DNA of 5,065 nucleotides from an uncultured Oscillospiraceae bacterium (GTDB taxonomy: Bacteria > Bacillota > Clostridia > Oscillospirales > Oscillospiraceae), in assembly GCA_934623545.1 (NCBI GenBank), contig CAKTVN010000139.1, positions 1 through 5,065 on the forward strand, given 5' to 3'. Each line of letters starts with the position of its first letter. Within the stretch, counting starts at the first letter, position 1. This document shows positions 1 through 5,060 of the stretch, one piece after another. The position numbers and the translations under genes are program-made. Under the pieces are notes generated by a model, which was not told the origin of the DNA, did no database searches, and saw only the letters and a list, made by a program, of their open reading frames with translations.

Positions 1-1
1 T

Positions 2-166
2 TAGGGTGTATCTGAAAACTGAAAATGTGACCGGCAGCGAGGAATTTTCGCGCTGAGCAAGACATTTTTTCGCAGGAATACTGACGTATTTCAAGGAAAA
101 ATGACGCAGCACAGCGCAAAAAGACCCGCTGTCCGGGTGCGTCGGGAGTTGGAAGAATACACCCTA
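2..166 (+). mobile_element. Fold-back MITE-like element, copy A
   Basis: A 161-bp non-coding element (4-164) is bounded by GGGTGTAT at 4-11 and its exact complement ATACACCC at 157-164, with TA on both sides (2-3 and 165-166). The whole element is an imperfect palindrome. Its centre is AATAC-tgac-GTATT at 77-90, and further complementary blocks lie outward (CATTTTTTC with GAAAAATG, GCGCTG with CAGCGC). It would fold into a single long hairpin with bubbles. A second copy, about 85% identical by eye, lies inverted at 2821-2980, which shows it is a dispersed repeat. The TA target duplication is typical of elements moved by IS630/Tc1-mariner-type transposases; that link is inferred. No transposase is encoded in the window. 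Confidence 0.8.
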
Positions 167-204
167 GGGTGTTGATCCTAATCCACACTTGCGGCACGTA
201 AAGT

Positions 205-237
205 GTTTTGCGCGAAGTACATGCCTCCGCGCAAAAC
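205..237. repeat. Perfect 10-bp inverted repeat in kinase leader
   Basis: GTTTTGCGCG at 205-214 pairs perfectly with CGCGCAAAAC at 228-237 across a 13-nt loop. It is the first of three successive inverted repeats between element A and the kinase start. There is no T tract after it, so it is not an ordinary terminator. It may be a leader RNA structure or a protein-binding site; the role is unknown. Confidence 0.6.
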
Positions 238-251
238 CAATTCAGATTTTA

Positions 252-271
252 TTCCGCCGTGCACGGCGGAA
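252..271. repeat. Perfect 20-bp palindrome in kinase leader
   Basis: The 20 bases read identically on both strands, centred on TGCA at 260-263, with arms TTCCGCCG and CGGCGGAA. A palindrome with no spacer fits a dimeric regulator's operator as well as an RNA hairpin with a TGCA tetraloop. It lies about 80 bp upstream of the kinase start, where such control would act. No regulator can be named. Confidence 0.55.
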
Positions 272-294
272 CTCTACGAGGTCTTTGCCATCCA

Positions 295-319
295 GGCGGC
301 TCGCATCGCCCGAGCCGCC
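295..319. repeat. 9-bp GC-rich stem-loop before kinase RBS
   Basis: GGCGGCTCG at 295-303 is complementary to CGAGCCGCC at 311-319 with a 7-nt loop. It ends 17 nt before the ribosome-binding site. GTTTCTTACAAC follows, which is not a clean U tract, so termination would be weak. It could affect leader stability or ribosome access. Confidence 0.5.
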
Positions 320-336
320 GTTTCTTACAACACAAT

Positions 337-342
337 GGGGGA
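337..342 (+). promoter_or_regulatory. Ribosome-binding site of the kinase
   Basis: GGGGGA lies 7 nt before ATG at 350. This supports 350 as the start over an upstream in-frame GTG at 203. The extension from 203 would run through the three leader hairpins and adds residues unlike the DhaK N-terminus. Confidence 0.65.
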
Positions 343-349
343 ATCACAC

Positions 350-2095
350 ATGATGAAGAAATTCGTAAACGCATATGACGACGTTGTGCGCGAGGCGCTT
401 GAGGGCTTCACCGCCTGCTTTTCGCAGGAATACCGCCTGCACCCCGAGGTCAACGGCGTTCTGCTCCGGCAGCACCGCAAGGGAAAGGTCGCGCTGATCG
501 TCGGCGGCGGCTCGGGGCACGAGCCCATGTTCAGCGGATTCGTCGGCAAGGGTCTGGCGGACGCCGCAGCCTGCGGCAACATCTTTGCCTCCCCGGACCC
601 CGGCACCGTGTATAAGACCGCGAAGGCGGTCCAGTCCGGCGCGGGCGTCCTCTTCGTCTACGGAAACTACGCCGGAGACAATCTGAACTTCGACATGGCG
701 GAGGATATGCTGGAAACCGACGGCATCCCCGCTGCGCACGTGCGCGTCTGGGACGACTGCGTCTCCGCACCCATCGAGCGTCTGACCGACCGGCGCGGCA
801 TCGCGGGCGACCTGTTCGTCATCAAGGTCGCCGGTGCGGCGTGCGACGCGGGGCTCTCGCTGGAGGAGGTCGTCAAGGTCTCCGAGCACGCGCGCGACAG
901 CCTGCGCAGCATCGGCGTCGCCGTGACCTCGGCGCATATCCCCGGCGCAGCGGAGCCGATCTTCACGCTCGCCGACGATGAGATGGAATATGGCATGGGC
1001 ATCCACGGCGAAAAGGGCATCCAGCGCGCCAAGCTGGCAAGCGCCGACGAGGTGACGGATTATCTCTACAGCGCGCTTCAGAAGGACCGCCCGCTTCAGC
1101 GCGGCGACGAGGTCTGCGTGCTCATCAACGGGCTCGGCAGCACGACGCTGATGGAAATGAGCATCGTCTACCGCAGGCTCAAGCAGCTGCTCGACCGCGA
1201 CGGCATCGTCATCCACGACTCGGACATGAACAGTTACTGCACGACGCTCGAAATGGGCGGCTTCTCCATCTCGCTGCTGAGGCTGGACGAGACGCTCAAG
1301 CCCTACATCGACGCGCCCTGCGCAAGCCCCTATTACACCCGCGGCGTCTACGTCGCCTCCGGCGAGACGGAGGAGGTCGCGCTCGAGGCGGAGGAGCCCG
1401 AGGGCGAAAATCGCGCCTATGACCCGGCGGCGGGCGAGGCGTACATCGCCGCGCAGAAAATTGACCCCGAAGCGCTCGATTTCAAGGCTGCCAAGGCGAT
1501 GCTGCTGTCCGTTGCGGACGCGGTGGTCGCGGCGGAGCCGATGTTGACGAAGGTCGACAGCGCCATCGGCGACGGCGACCACGGCATCGGCATGAAGGGC
1601 GGTCTGAAAAAGGCGCACGTCGAGCTTCTGAAGCTGGCGGACGGCGAAAACGCCTATCAGCCGTTCAGCGTCGCGGGCAACGCCATGCTGATGAGCATGG
1701 GCGGCGCCTCCGGCGTGATCTTCGGCAGTATGTTCATGGCTGGCGCGAAAAACCGCGAAAAAGCCACGCTGTCCGCGCAGGATCTGGCGCAGCTGATGCA
1801 CGACGCGCTCGGCGCCATCCAGGCGCGCGGTCAGGCGCAGGTCGGCGACAAGACGATGGTCGACGCGCTTGCCCCCGCCGTCGCGGCGATGGAGCAGAAT
1901 GCGGAAAAGGGCATGGTCCCGATGCTCCGCGCGGGAGAAGCCGCGGCACTGTCCGGCGTGGAATACACCAAGCAGGTCGAGGCAAAGTTCGGGCGCGCCA
2001 AGACGCAGCGCAGCACCATCGGTCTCCAGGACGCGGGCGCGACCAGCGTCTGGGTCCTCCTCAAGGCAATGGCAGACTTCCTCGATCACGCATAA
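350..2095 (+). CDS. dhaK: Dihydroxyacetone kinase, ATP-dependent DhaK-DhaL fusion
   Basis: This cytosolic enzyme phosphorylates dihydroxyacetone (glycerone) to DHAP with ATP, feeding glycerol- or sugar-derived triose into glycolysis. The 581 residues are close to the roughly 550-590 of single-chain enzymes such as Citrobacter DHAK. The DhaK domain (about 1-335) carries GGGSGHEP at 52-59, the GD pair at 109-110 (catalytic Asp equivalent D110), and GMGIHG at 215-220, where H219 corresponds to the His that binds substrate covalently. A Glu-rich linker (about 338-364) leads to the DhaL domain (about 370-581). DhaL has DSAIGDGDHG at 403-412, whose D403, D408 and D410 match the Mg-ATP aspartates, GGASG at 451-455, and GDKTMVDAL at 499-507. 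There is no DhaM, so ATP rather than PTS phosphate is the expected donor. It appears monocistronic: a hairpin terminator follows. Related DAK-family kinases use erythrulose or other ketoses, so the exact substrate is inferred. A second ATG at 353 is an alternative start. Confidence 0.95.
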   Translation: MMKKFVNAYDDVVREALEGFTACFSQEYRLHPEVNGVLLRQHRKGKVALIVGGGSGHEPMFSGFVGKGLADAAACGNIFASPDPGTVYKTAKAVQSGAGVLFVYGNYAGDNLNFDMAEDMLETDGIPAAHVRVWDDCVSAPIERLTDRRGIAGDLFVIKVAGAACDAGLSLEEVVKVSEHARDSLRSIGVAVTSAHIPGAAEPIFTLADDEMEYGMGIHGEKGIQRAKLASADEVTDYLYSALQKDRPLQRGDEVCVLINGLGSTTLMEMSIVYRRLKQLLDRDGIVIHDSDMNSYCTTLEMGGFSISLLRLDETLKPYIDAPCASPYYTRGVYVASGETEEVALEAEEPEGENRAYDPAAGEAYIAAQKIDPEALDFKAAKAMLLSVADAVVAAEPMLTKVDSAIGDGDHGIGMKGGLKKAHVELLKLADGENAYQPFSVAGNAMLMSMGGASGVIFGSMFMAGAKNREKATLSAQDLAQLMHDALGAIQARGQAQVGDKTMVDALAPAVAAMEQNAEKGMVPMLRAGEAAALSGVEYTKQVEAKFGRAKTQRSTIGLQDAGATSVWVLLKAMADFLDHA

Positions 2096-2115
2096 GCTTT
2101 CGATATAATGCAATC

Positions 2116-2150
2116 AGCGCCCTGCCCGGTGTTTCCGGGTGGGGCGCTTT
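2116..2150 (+). terminator. Hairpin terminator after the kinase
   Basis: Twenty bases after the kinase stop, AGCGCCCTGCCCGG (2116-2129) pairs along all 14 positions with 2135-2148, using two G-U wobbles, around a TGTTT loop. Only TTT follows before GC-rich sequence, so the U tract is poor, but stem strength and position argue for the end of the kinase transcript. Confidence 0.6.
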
Positions 2151-2219
2151 GCGCGCGTTCGCGATGGAAGGCTTCTTCCGGCTCGGAAATAGAAATTTGT
2201 GGGGATTTCGAATTTGGGA

Positions 2220-2247
2220 TTGCAAAGCGTAAAATTTGTGGTATAAT
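2220..2247 (+). promoter_or_regulatory. Sigma-A promoter for the structured RNA
   Basis: TTGCAA at 2220-2225 (4 of 6 match TTGACA), a 16-nt spacer, and a perfect TATAAT at 2242-2247 preceded by TG at 2239-2240 (extended -10). Transcription would begin near 2254, just before the structured RNA at 2270. It is the best promoter-like sequence in the window. Confidence 0.75.
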
Positions 2248-2269
2248 AGCCATAATCAAATATATATAC

Positions 2270-2535
2270 GGACAGGGCGTGCGGTTCGCCGCAGGCGGAA
2301 TGGGGTGCGAAGCCCCGCGAGTCGGTCACTGTGATGCCTTTCAGTAACCGATGATTCAATCGACAAGCGTTATCAGCGAGAGATTTTGACACGAGGGAGC
2401 GCTTGAAAAATGAAGGAATGCTTTGTGTATTTCAAGTTTTTCAAGCTGCACAGTTGGGGCAAATGATCCGTTGAGCACCGCAGACGATCGATTCAGCGGT
2501 TCCTTAGGTTAAGTCAGATACGCTGAGCGCTGTCC
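2270..2535 (+). promoter_or_regulatory. Cobalamin (B12) riboswitch-like aptamer, divergent
   Basis: The core GGAAT-GGGGTGCGAAGCCCC at 2297-2316, followed by CGGTCACTGTGA at 2323-2334, matches in order the family pattern GGGAA, GGUG-AA-CC, then CACUGUGA. Near the 3' end, AAGTCAGATAC at 2511-2521 resembles the start of the B12 box (AGTCAGGA-ACCTGCC) but continues GCTG instead of CTGCC. The closing helices fit: GGACAG (2270-2275) pairs with CTGTCC (2530-2535), and GCGT (2277-2280) pairs with ACGC (2520-2523), where the usual pair is GGU with ACC. TGAAGG at 2411-2416 may stand for the conserved GGAAGG. At 266 nt it is longer than typical examples (about 200). Ligand and class are inferred from motif order alone. 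Confidence 0.6.
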
Positions 2536-2568
2536 TGCGTCTACGCCGTCACCGGGACCGAATGTCTA

Positions 2569-2588
2569 CCTGATCATGCTTCATCAGG
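2569..2588 (+). repeat. Stem-loop between aptamer and terminator
   Basis: CCTGAT (2569-2574) pairs with ATCAGG (2583-2588) around CATGCTTC, and GGTTCGTTTTGTTT follows. It sits in the expression-platform position, 33 nt after the aptamer, and could be the loop partner for the aptamer or a weak first terminator. Confidence 0.4.
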
Positions 2589-2602
2589 GGTTCGTTTTGT
2601 TT

Positions 2603-2637
2603 ACCGTGCGGCGATTGGGCTGCGCGGTTTTTTGTTT
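2603..2637 (+). terminator. Strong intrinsic terminator of the structured RNA
   Basis: ACCGTGCGGC (2603-2612) pairs over 10 bp (two G-U wobbles) with GCTGCGCGGT (2619-2628) across the loop GATTGG, and six T residues at 2628-2633 then GTTTG follow. This is the cleanest terminator in the window and ends the putative riboswitch transcript. Confidence 0.85.
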
Positions 2638-2711
2638 GATATCGCGGACGCTATGGGAGGCGGACACGGTTCAAAATAAGAGAGACATTTGTGCTCCGGC
2701 AGTCAAGACCG

Positions 2712-2732
2712 CTTGCATACCCCCTATGCAAG
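2712..2732. repeat. Perfect 8-bp stem with CCCCC loop
   Basis: CTTGCATA at 2712-2719 and TATGCAAG at 2725-2732 flank five C residues. It lies in the gene-free stretch between the structured RNA and element B. No T tract follows. It is possibly an operator or an RNA hairpin; nothing identifies the role. Confidence 0.45.
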
Positions 2733-2748
2733 TCTCTGCCAGACGACC

Positions 2749-2798
2749 CCGGGTGCTTGCTGTTTGGGAACCAGCAGGCGCCCGGCTCTCTGTTTTTT
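2749..2798 (+). terminator. 14-bp hairpin followed by delayed T tract
   Basis: CCGGGTGCTTGCTG (2749-2762) pairs with 2772-2785 through 14 positions, including two wobbles, with a 9-nt loop. A six-T run at 2793-2798 begins 7 nt after the stem, further than in an ideal terminator. TTTTTCAGGC then occurs twice (2794-2803 and 2805-2814), followed by TTTTTT up to element B. It could be a second terminator insulating the hydrogenase from upstream transcription. No gene was found in 2638-2820. Confidence 0.4.
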
Positions 2799-2820
2799 CA
2801 GGCATTTTTCAGGCTTTTTT

Positions 2821-2982
2821 GGGTGTATCTGAAAACTGCCAACACACCCGAACAGCGGTCCTTTTTGCGCTGAGCAGCGCCATTTTTTCTTGAAATACGA
2901 AAGTATTCCTGCGAAAAAATGTCTTGTGCAACGCGAAAATTTCTCGCTGCCGGTCACATTTTCAGTTTTCAAATACACCTTA
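2821..2982 (-). mobile_element. Fold-back MITE-like element, copy B (inverted)
   Basis: The reverse complement of 2821-2980 aligns end to end with copy A at about 85% by eye, including GTATTTGAAAACTG and the block GAAAATGTGACCGGCAGCGAG. The element is again palindromic about its exact midpoint (AATAC-gaaa-GTATT at 2894-2907), with ends GGGTGTAT and ATACACCT. TA follows on the right (2981-2982), while the left flank is TT, so the target duplication is not intact. It ends against the hydrogenase Shine-Dalgarno sequence, so its roughly 160-nt hairpin would be in the hydrogenase 5' UTR if transcription starts upstream. Confidence 0.8.
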
Positions 2983-2987
2983 GGAGG
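2981..2987 (+). promoter_or_regulatory. Ribosome-binding site of the hydrogenase
   Basis: TAGGAGG followed by six T residues places a perfect AGGAGG 6 nt before ATG at 2994, which decides the start over an in-frame ATG at 2919 inside element B. Its first two bases coincide with the element's TA flank. Confidence 0.9.
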
Positions 2988-2993
2988 TTTTTT

Positions 2994-4496
2994 ATGCGCG
3001 GTATTCCATCCCTGATCACGGACATTCGCAAAAAGGTATTTTCGGAGGTCGCCCGTATGGCGTACTCCGGCGACTATACCCAGATGGAGGACATTCCCTT
3101 CCGCATCGTTCCGGGGCAGAACCCGCTGCACCGGGAATCGGTCTTTCTCGAGCGCGCGATCGCCGGCGAGCGTGTGCGCCTCGCGATGGGGCTTTCGCTC
3201 CAGCCGGTGCAGCAGCGCACGCTGCTCACCGAGGGCATGGATCAGGCGGCGATCGCCGAGCAGTATTACGAGCCTCCGCTCGTCAATATCATCCCCTATG
3301 CCTGCCACGCCTGCCCGACGCACCGCTACTACGCGACGGAGCTCTGTCAGGGCTGCCTCGCCGCCTCCTGCCAGCAGGTCTGCCCGAAGGGCGCGATCAA
3401 ATTTGTCAACGGCAGGAGCCGCATCTCGGAAAGTCTCTGCATCAAGTGCGGAAAGTGTGCCTCCGCCTGCCCCTATCACGCGATCGTCCACCTCGAGCGC
3501 CCCTGTCAGGCGGCGTGCGGCATGGACGCCATCGGCGTGGACGAATACGGCAAGGCGCAGATCGACTATGACCGCTGCGTCTCCTGCGGTCAGTGCCTCG
3601 TCAGCTGCCCCTTCGGCGCGATCGTGGACAAGAGCCAGATCTATCAGGTCATCCGCGCCATTCTGGAGGACCATCAGGTCATCGCCATCGTCGCGCCATC
3701 GTTCGTCGGGCAGTTCGGCAAGGACGTCACCGTCCCGAAATTCGTCGCCGCCATGAAGCAGCTCGGCTTTGCCGACGTGGTTGAGGTCGCGGCAGGCGCG
3801 GACATCTGTGCGGTCGAAGAAGCGCACGACTTTTTGGAAAAGGTCCCGAACGAGCAGAAATTCCTCGCGACCTCCTGCTGCCCCTCCTGGCGGATGATGG
3901 CGCGCAGGCTCTTCCCGAAGGAGTCCGGCAACATCTCCATGACCTATACGCCGATGATCTATACCGCGCGGCTCGTCAAGCGCGAGCACCCGGAGGCGAA
4001 GGTCGTCTTCATCGGTCCGTGCGCAGCAAAAAAGCTCGAAGCCATGCAGGAGGAGCTGCGCGACGACGTGGACTTTGTCCTGACGTATGAAGAGCTGATG
4101 GGCATCTTTGAGGCGAAGGAGATCGACTTCTCGCAGCTTCCCGACACCGAGGACCTGCACGATGGGACCGGCGCCGGGCGCGGCTTTGCCGCCGCAGGCG
4201 GCGTCGCCGCGGCAGTGGAGGAGATCATACGCCGCGAGCACCCGGATGTGGAGATCAAAACCCAGCGCGCCGACGGTCTGCGCGAGTGCCGCAAGCTTCT
4301 GATGCTGGCAAAGGCAGGCAAGCTGGACGGCTATCTGCTTGAGGGCATGGCGTGCCCCGGCGGCTGCATCGCAGGCGCGGGAACCGTCATCTCTGCCGAC
4401 GCCGCGAAAAAGAAGCTTGCCGCGCATATGGCGCAGGCAGGCGAGCAATCCTCCATAGAAAGTCCCTACCGGGAGCTGGTAGGGAAGCTGGACTGA
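2994..4496 (+). CDS. [FeFe] hydrogenase, group B-type, monomeric
   Basis: This predicted cytosolic iron-sulfur enzyme of 500 residues interconverts protons and H2 with electrons, probably from ferredoxin. The N-terminus (1-100) includes a conserved-looking stretch ending ERAIAGERVRLAMGL (53-67). A Cys-rich region follows: C104, C107, C118, C121, C126 and C130, then two ferredoxin-type motifs CxxCxxCxxxCP at 149-160 and 195-206, with C171 and C175 between. The H-cluster domain carries all three signatures: TSCCPSW at 293-299 (C295 matching the proton-relay Cys, C296 a cluster ligand), GPCAAKK at 341-347, and EGMACPGGC at 450-458. GPC instead of the usual MPC, and this length and N-terminus, match the group B1/B3 family (TIGR04105, from memory). 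No NADH-binding partner subunits or maturases (HydE, F, G) are adjacent, so it looks like a single-gene unit dependent on maturases elsewhere. The physiological direction is unproven. Confidence 0.93.
   Translation: MRGIPSLITDIRKKVFSEVARMAYSGDYTQMEDIPFRIVPGQNPLHRESVFLERAIAGERVRLAMGLSLQPVQQRTLLTEGMDQAAIAEQYYEPPLVNIIPYACHACPTHRYYATELCQGCLAASCQQVCPKGAIKFVNGRSRISESLCIKCGKCASACPYHAIVHLERPCQAACGMDAIGVDEYGKAQIDYDRCVSCGQCLVSCPFGAIVDKSQIYQVIRAILEDHQVIAIVAPSFVGQFGKDVTVPKFVAAMKQLGFADVVEVAAGADICAVEEAHDFLEKVPNEQKFLATSCCPSWRMMARRLFPKESGNISMTYTPMIYTARLVKREHPEAKVVFIGPCAAKKLEAMQEELRDDVDFVLTYEELMGIFEAKEIDFSQLPDTEDLHDGTGAGRGFAAAGGVAAAVEEIIRREHPDVEIKTQRADGLRECRKLLMLAKAGKLDGYLLEGMACPGGCIAGAGTVISADAAKKKLAAHMAQAGEQSSIESPYRELVGKLD
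4463..4485. repeat. Perfect 8-bp hairpin inside hydrogenase 3' end
   Basis: TCCCTACC (4463-4470) and GGTAGGGA (4478-4485) flank a 7-nt loop within the codons for SPYRELVGK, just before the stop codon. It might protect the mRNA 3' end together with the terminators that follow, or be a chance product of codon use. Confidence 0.35.
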
Positions 4497-4501
4497 AAAA
4501 C

Positions 4502-4526
4502 CGCCACCCAAATGGGCGGCGATTTT
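4502..4526 (+). terminator. First terminator after the hydrogenase
   Basis: CGCC-a-CCC (4502-4509) pairs with GGG-c-GGCG (4514-4521) around AAAT, with one mismatch, followed by ATTTTG. It begins 5 nt after the stop and is preceded by AAAAA, giving a modest intrinsic terminator. Confidence 0.6.
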
Positions 4527-4551
4527 GTCCCCTGTAAAGGGTGACACCTTA

Positions 4552-4577
4552 TCTGTGCCGAAGGCACAGAGCTTTTT
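4552..4577 (+). terminator. Second, stronger terminator after the hydrogenase
   Basis: TCTGTGCC (4552-4559) pairs perfectly with GGCACAGA (4563-4570) around a GAA loop, and GCTTTTT follows (4571-4577). This is a classic intrinsic terminator and acts as back-up to the one at 4502. Confidence 0.75.
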
Positions 4578-4582
4578 CGTAT

Positions 4583-4616
4583 TCACCGCAGTACCATGCT
4601 TGCGGTGACACCGCAA
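4583..4616. repeat. Overlapping alternative inverted repeats
   Basis: TCACCGCA (4583-4590) pairs with TGCGGTGA (4601-4608). The same middle segment, TTGCGGTG (4600-4607), is also complementary to CACCGCAA (4609-4616) around a single base. Only one pairing can form at a time. GGTGACACC-n4-CTGTG also occurs at both 4540-4557 and 4604-4621, a short direct repeat spanning the terminator. This looks like degenerate repeat-derived DNA; no function is assigned. Confidence 0.45.
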
Positions 4617-4630
4617 CTGTGTCTCCGACG

Positions 4631-4666
4631 GCATACTTTTTTCTGTCTTGCCAGAAAAAAGTATGC
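4631..4666. repeat. Perfect 15-bp inverted repeat, 6-nt loop
   Basis: GCATACTTTTTTCTG at 4631-4645 and its exact complement at 4652-4666 flank TCTTGC. The symmetric A6/T6 tracts make it AT-rich in the middle, unlike a standard terminator, though AAAAAA follows on the + strand (4667-4672) and CGTCGG on the other. It may be one end or arm of a dispersed intergenic repeat. Confidence 0.6.
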
Positions 4667-4971
4667 AAAAAAGAGGCGCAGGATGCGTTCTATAGCGCTT
4701 ACGCGCAGAAAAACAGGTCGTGACATTTTACGTTTTTTCGTTTCTTTGTCCGTAGTCCGAACGCCCTTCGGGCGACCGTAGAATCGGGTTTCCGCATCGC
4801 ACGATACGCCATGCGCGTCGTTCCGTTAGCGCCCGTTGAATATTTGACGTATGGAAGTCGAAAGAGCCGCAGAGTATTTCGACTACCTCGCCGGTCTATC
4901 CAATTCGCATCTGCATCGCGTTTTTTGGTGGCTTGAAATACACTTTGCACAAACCAAACTCCTGGGAAAAT
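4667..4971. other. Gene-free, hairpin-bearing intergenic DNA
   Basis: No credible gene was found. The stretch contains CGCCC-ttc-GGGCG (4762-4774), a REP-like mini-hairpin, and GTCGAAA/TTTCGAC (4857-4863 with 4877-4883). An 83-codon minus-strand ORF (4699-4950) is low-complexity, Arg/Lys-rich and lacks a family signature. The sequence may be degraded repeat material. Confidence 0.4.
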
Positions 4972-5008
4972 CCAAGAAGGGGGTCGCGACCCCCTTCTTG
5001 GTCGTTTT
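4972..5008. terminator. Perfect 30-bp palindrome, bidirectional terminator
   Basis: The 30 bases at 4972-5001 are exactly self-complementary: 13-bp arms CCAAGAAGGGGGT and its complement close on CGCG. TCGTTTT follows on the + strand, and GATTTTCC follows on the - strand, so it could stop transcription in both directions. No gene adjoins it in the window. Confidence 0.6.
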
Positions 5009-5017
5009 AAGGGGATT

Positions 5018-5060
5018 CCAAAGGGGGAAATCGAAATCCCCCTTTGGTATTCTTTCTTTC
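5018..5060 (+). terminator. Second tandem hairpin with T-rich tail
   Basis: CCAAAGGGGG (5018-5027) pairs perfectly over 10 bp with CCCCCTTTGG (5038-5047) around AAATCGAAAT, followed by TATTCTTTCTTTC. GGGGATT at 5011-5017 could instead pair with AATCCCC at 5035-5041. It resembles the preceding palindrome in base pattern, as if duplicated, and the window ends just after it. Confidence 0.5.

Larger units (their letters stand above)
2254..2637 (+). ncRNA. Self-contained structured RNA transcript, no ORF
   Basis: A promoter at 2220-2247 and an intrinsic terminator at 2603-2637 delimit a transcript of roughly 380 nt with no convincing ORF. Several strong helices are visible. These are GCGG-TTCG-CCGC at 2281-2292, GGGG/CCCC at 2302-2316, a stem at 2322-2351, a perfect 10-bp stem of 2401-2410 with 2437-2446 (GCTTGAAAAA), and CCGTTGA/TCAGCGG at 2468-2499. 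Its 5' two thirds resemble a cobalamin riboswitch (see that entry). It may be a riboswitch whose read-through gene is now the distant hydrogenase, or a standalone regulatory RNA. Conserved motifs of RNase P RNA, tmRNA and SRP RNA were looked for and not seen. Confidence 0.65.

Noticed and set aside
203..349. N-terminal extension of the kinase from GTG at 203
   Set aside because: No good RBS for it, it crosses three perfect inverted repeats, and family members begin close to the MMKKFVN start at 350, which has its own RBS.
2104..2109. TATAAT just after the kinase stop as a promoter
   Set aside because: No -35 element at suitable distance, and it would fire into a hairpin terminator 7 nt later.
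344..2113. A 589-codon open frame on the minus strand opposite the kinase
   Set aside because: It is a shadow of GC-rich codons; the translation is Arg/Ala/Asp-rich with no family motif, while the + strand has complete DhaK and DhaL signatures.
2569..2628. Dual-hairpin ANTAR (EutV-type) antitermination site
   Set aside because: The two hairpins are adjacent to the terminator, but the loops (8 nt and GATTGG) do not show the conserved hexaloop A1/G4 pattern.
2254..2637. RNase P RNA, tmRNA or SRP RNA for the structured transcript
   Set aside because: Size fits the first two, but the universal conserved segments of RNase P RNA, the tRNA-like ends of tmRNA, and the SRP Alu/S-domain motifs are not visible.
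2576..2893. Possible 105-residue protein after the riboswitch-like RNA
   Set aside because: It spans the intrinsic terminator and enters the fold-back element, lacks a convincing RBS, and shows no domain.
2724..4634. A 636-codon minus-strand open frame opposite the hydrogenase
   Set aside because: It runs through element B, both terminators and the hydrogenase, and has no recognisable domain; the + strand hydrogenase explains the region.
4541..4723. Small ORF starting GTG at 4541
   Set aside because: It overlaps the terminator at 4552-4577 and the 15-bp inverted repeat, and the AAAGG before it has no spacing to the start.
4583..5047. CRISPR array
   Set aside because: The repeats are palindromes of different sequence with no regular spacer unit, and no cas genes are present.
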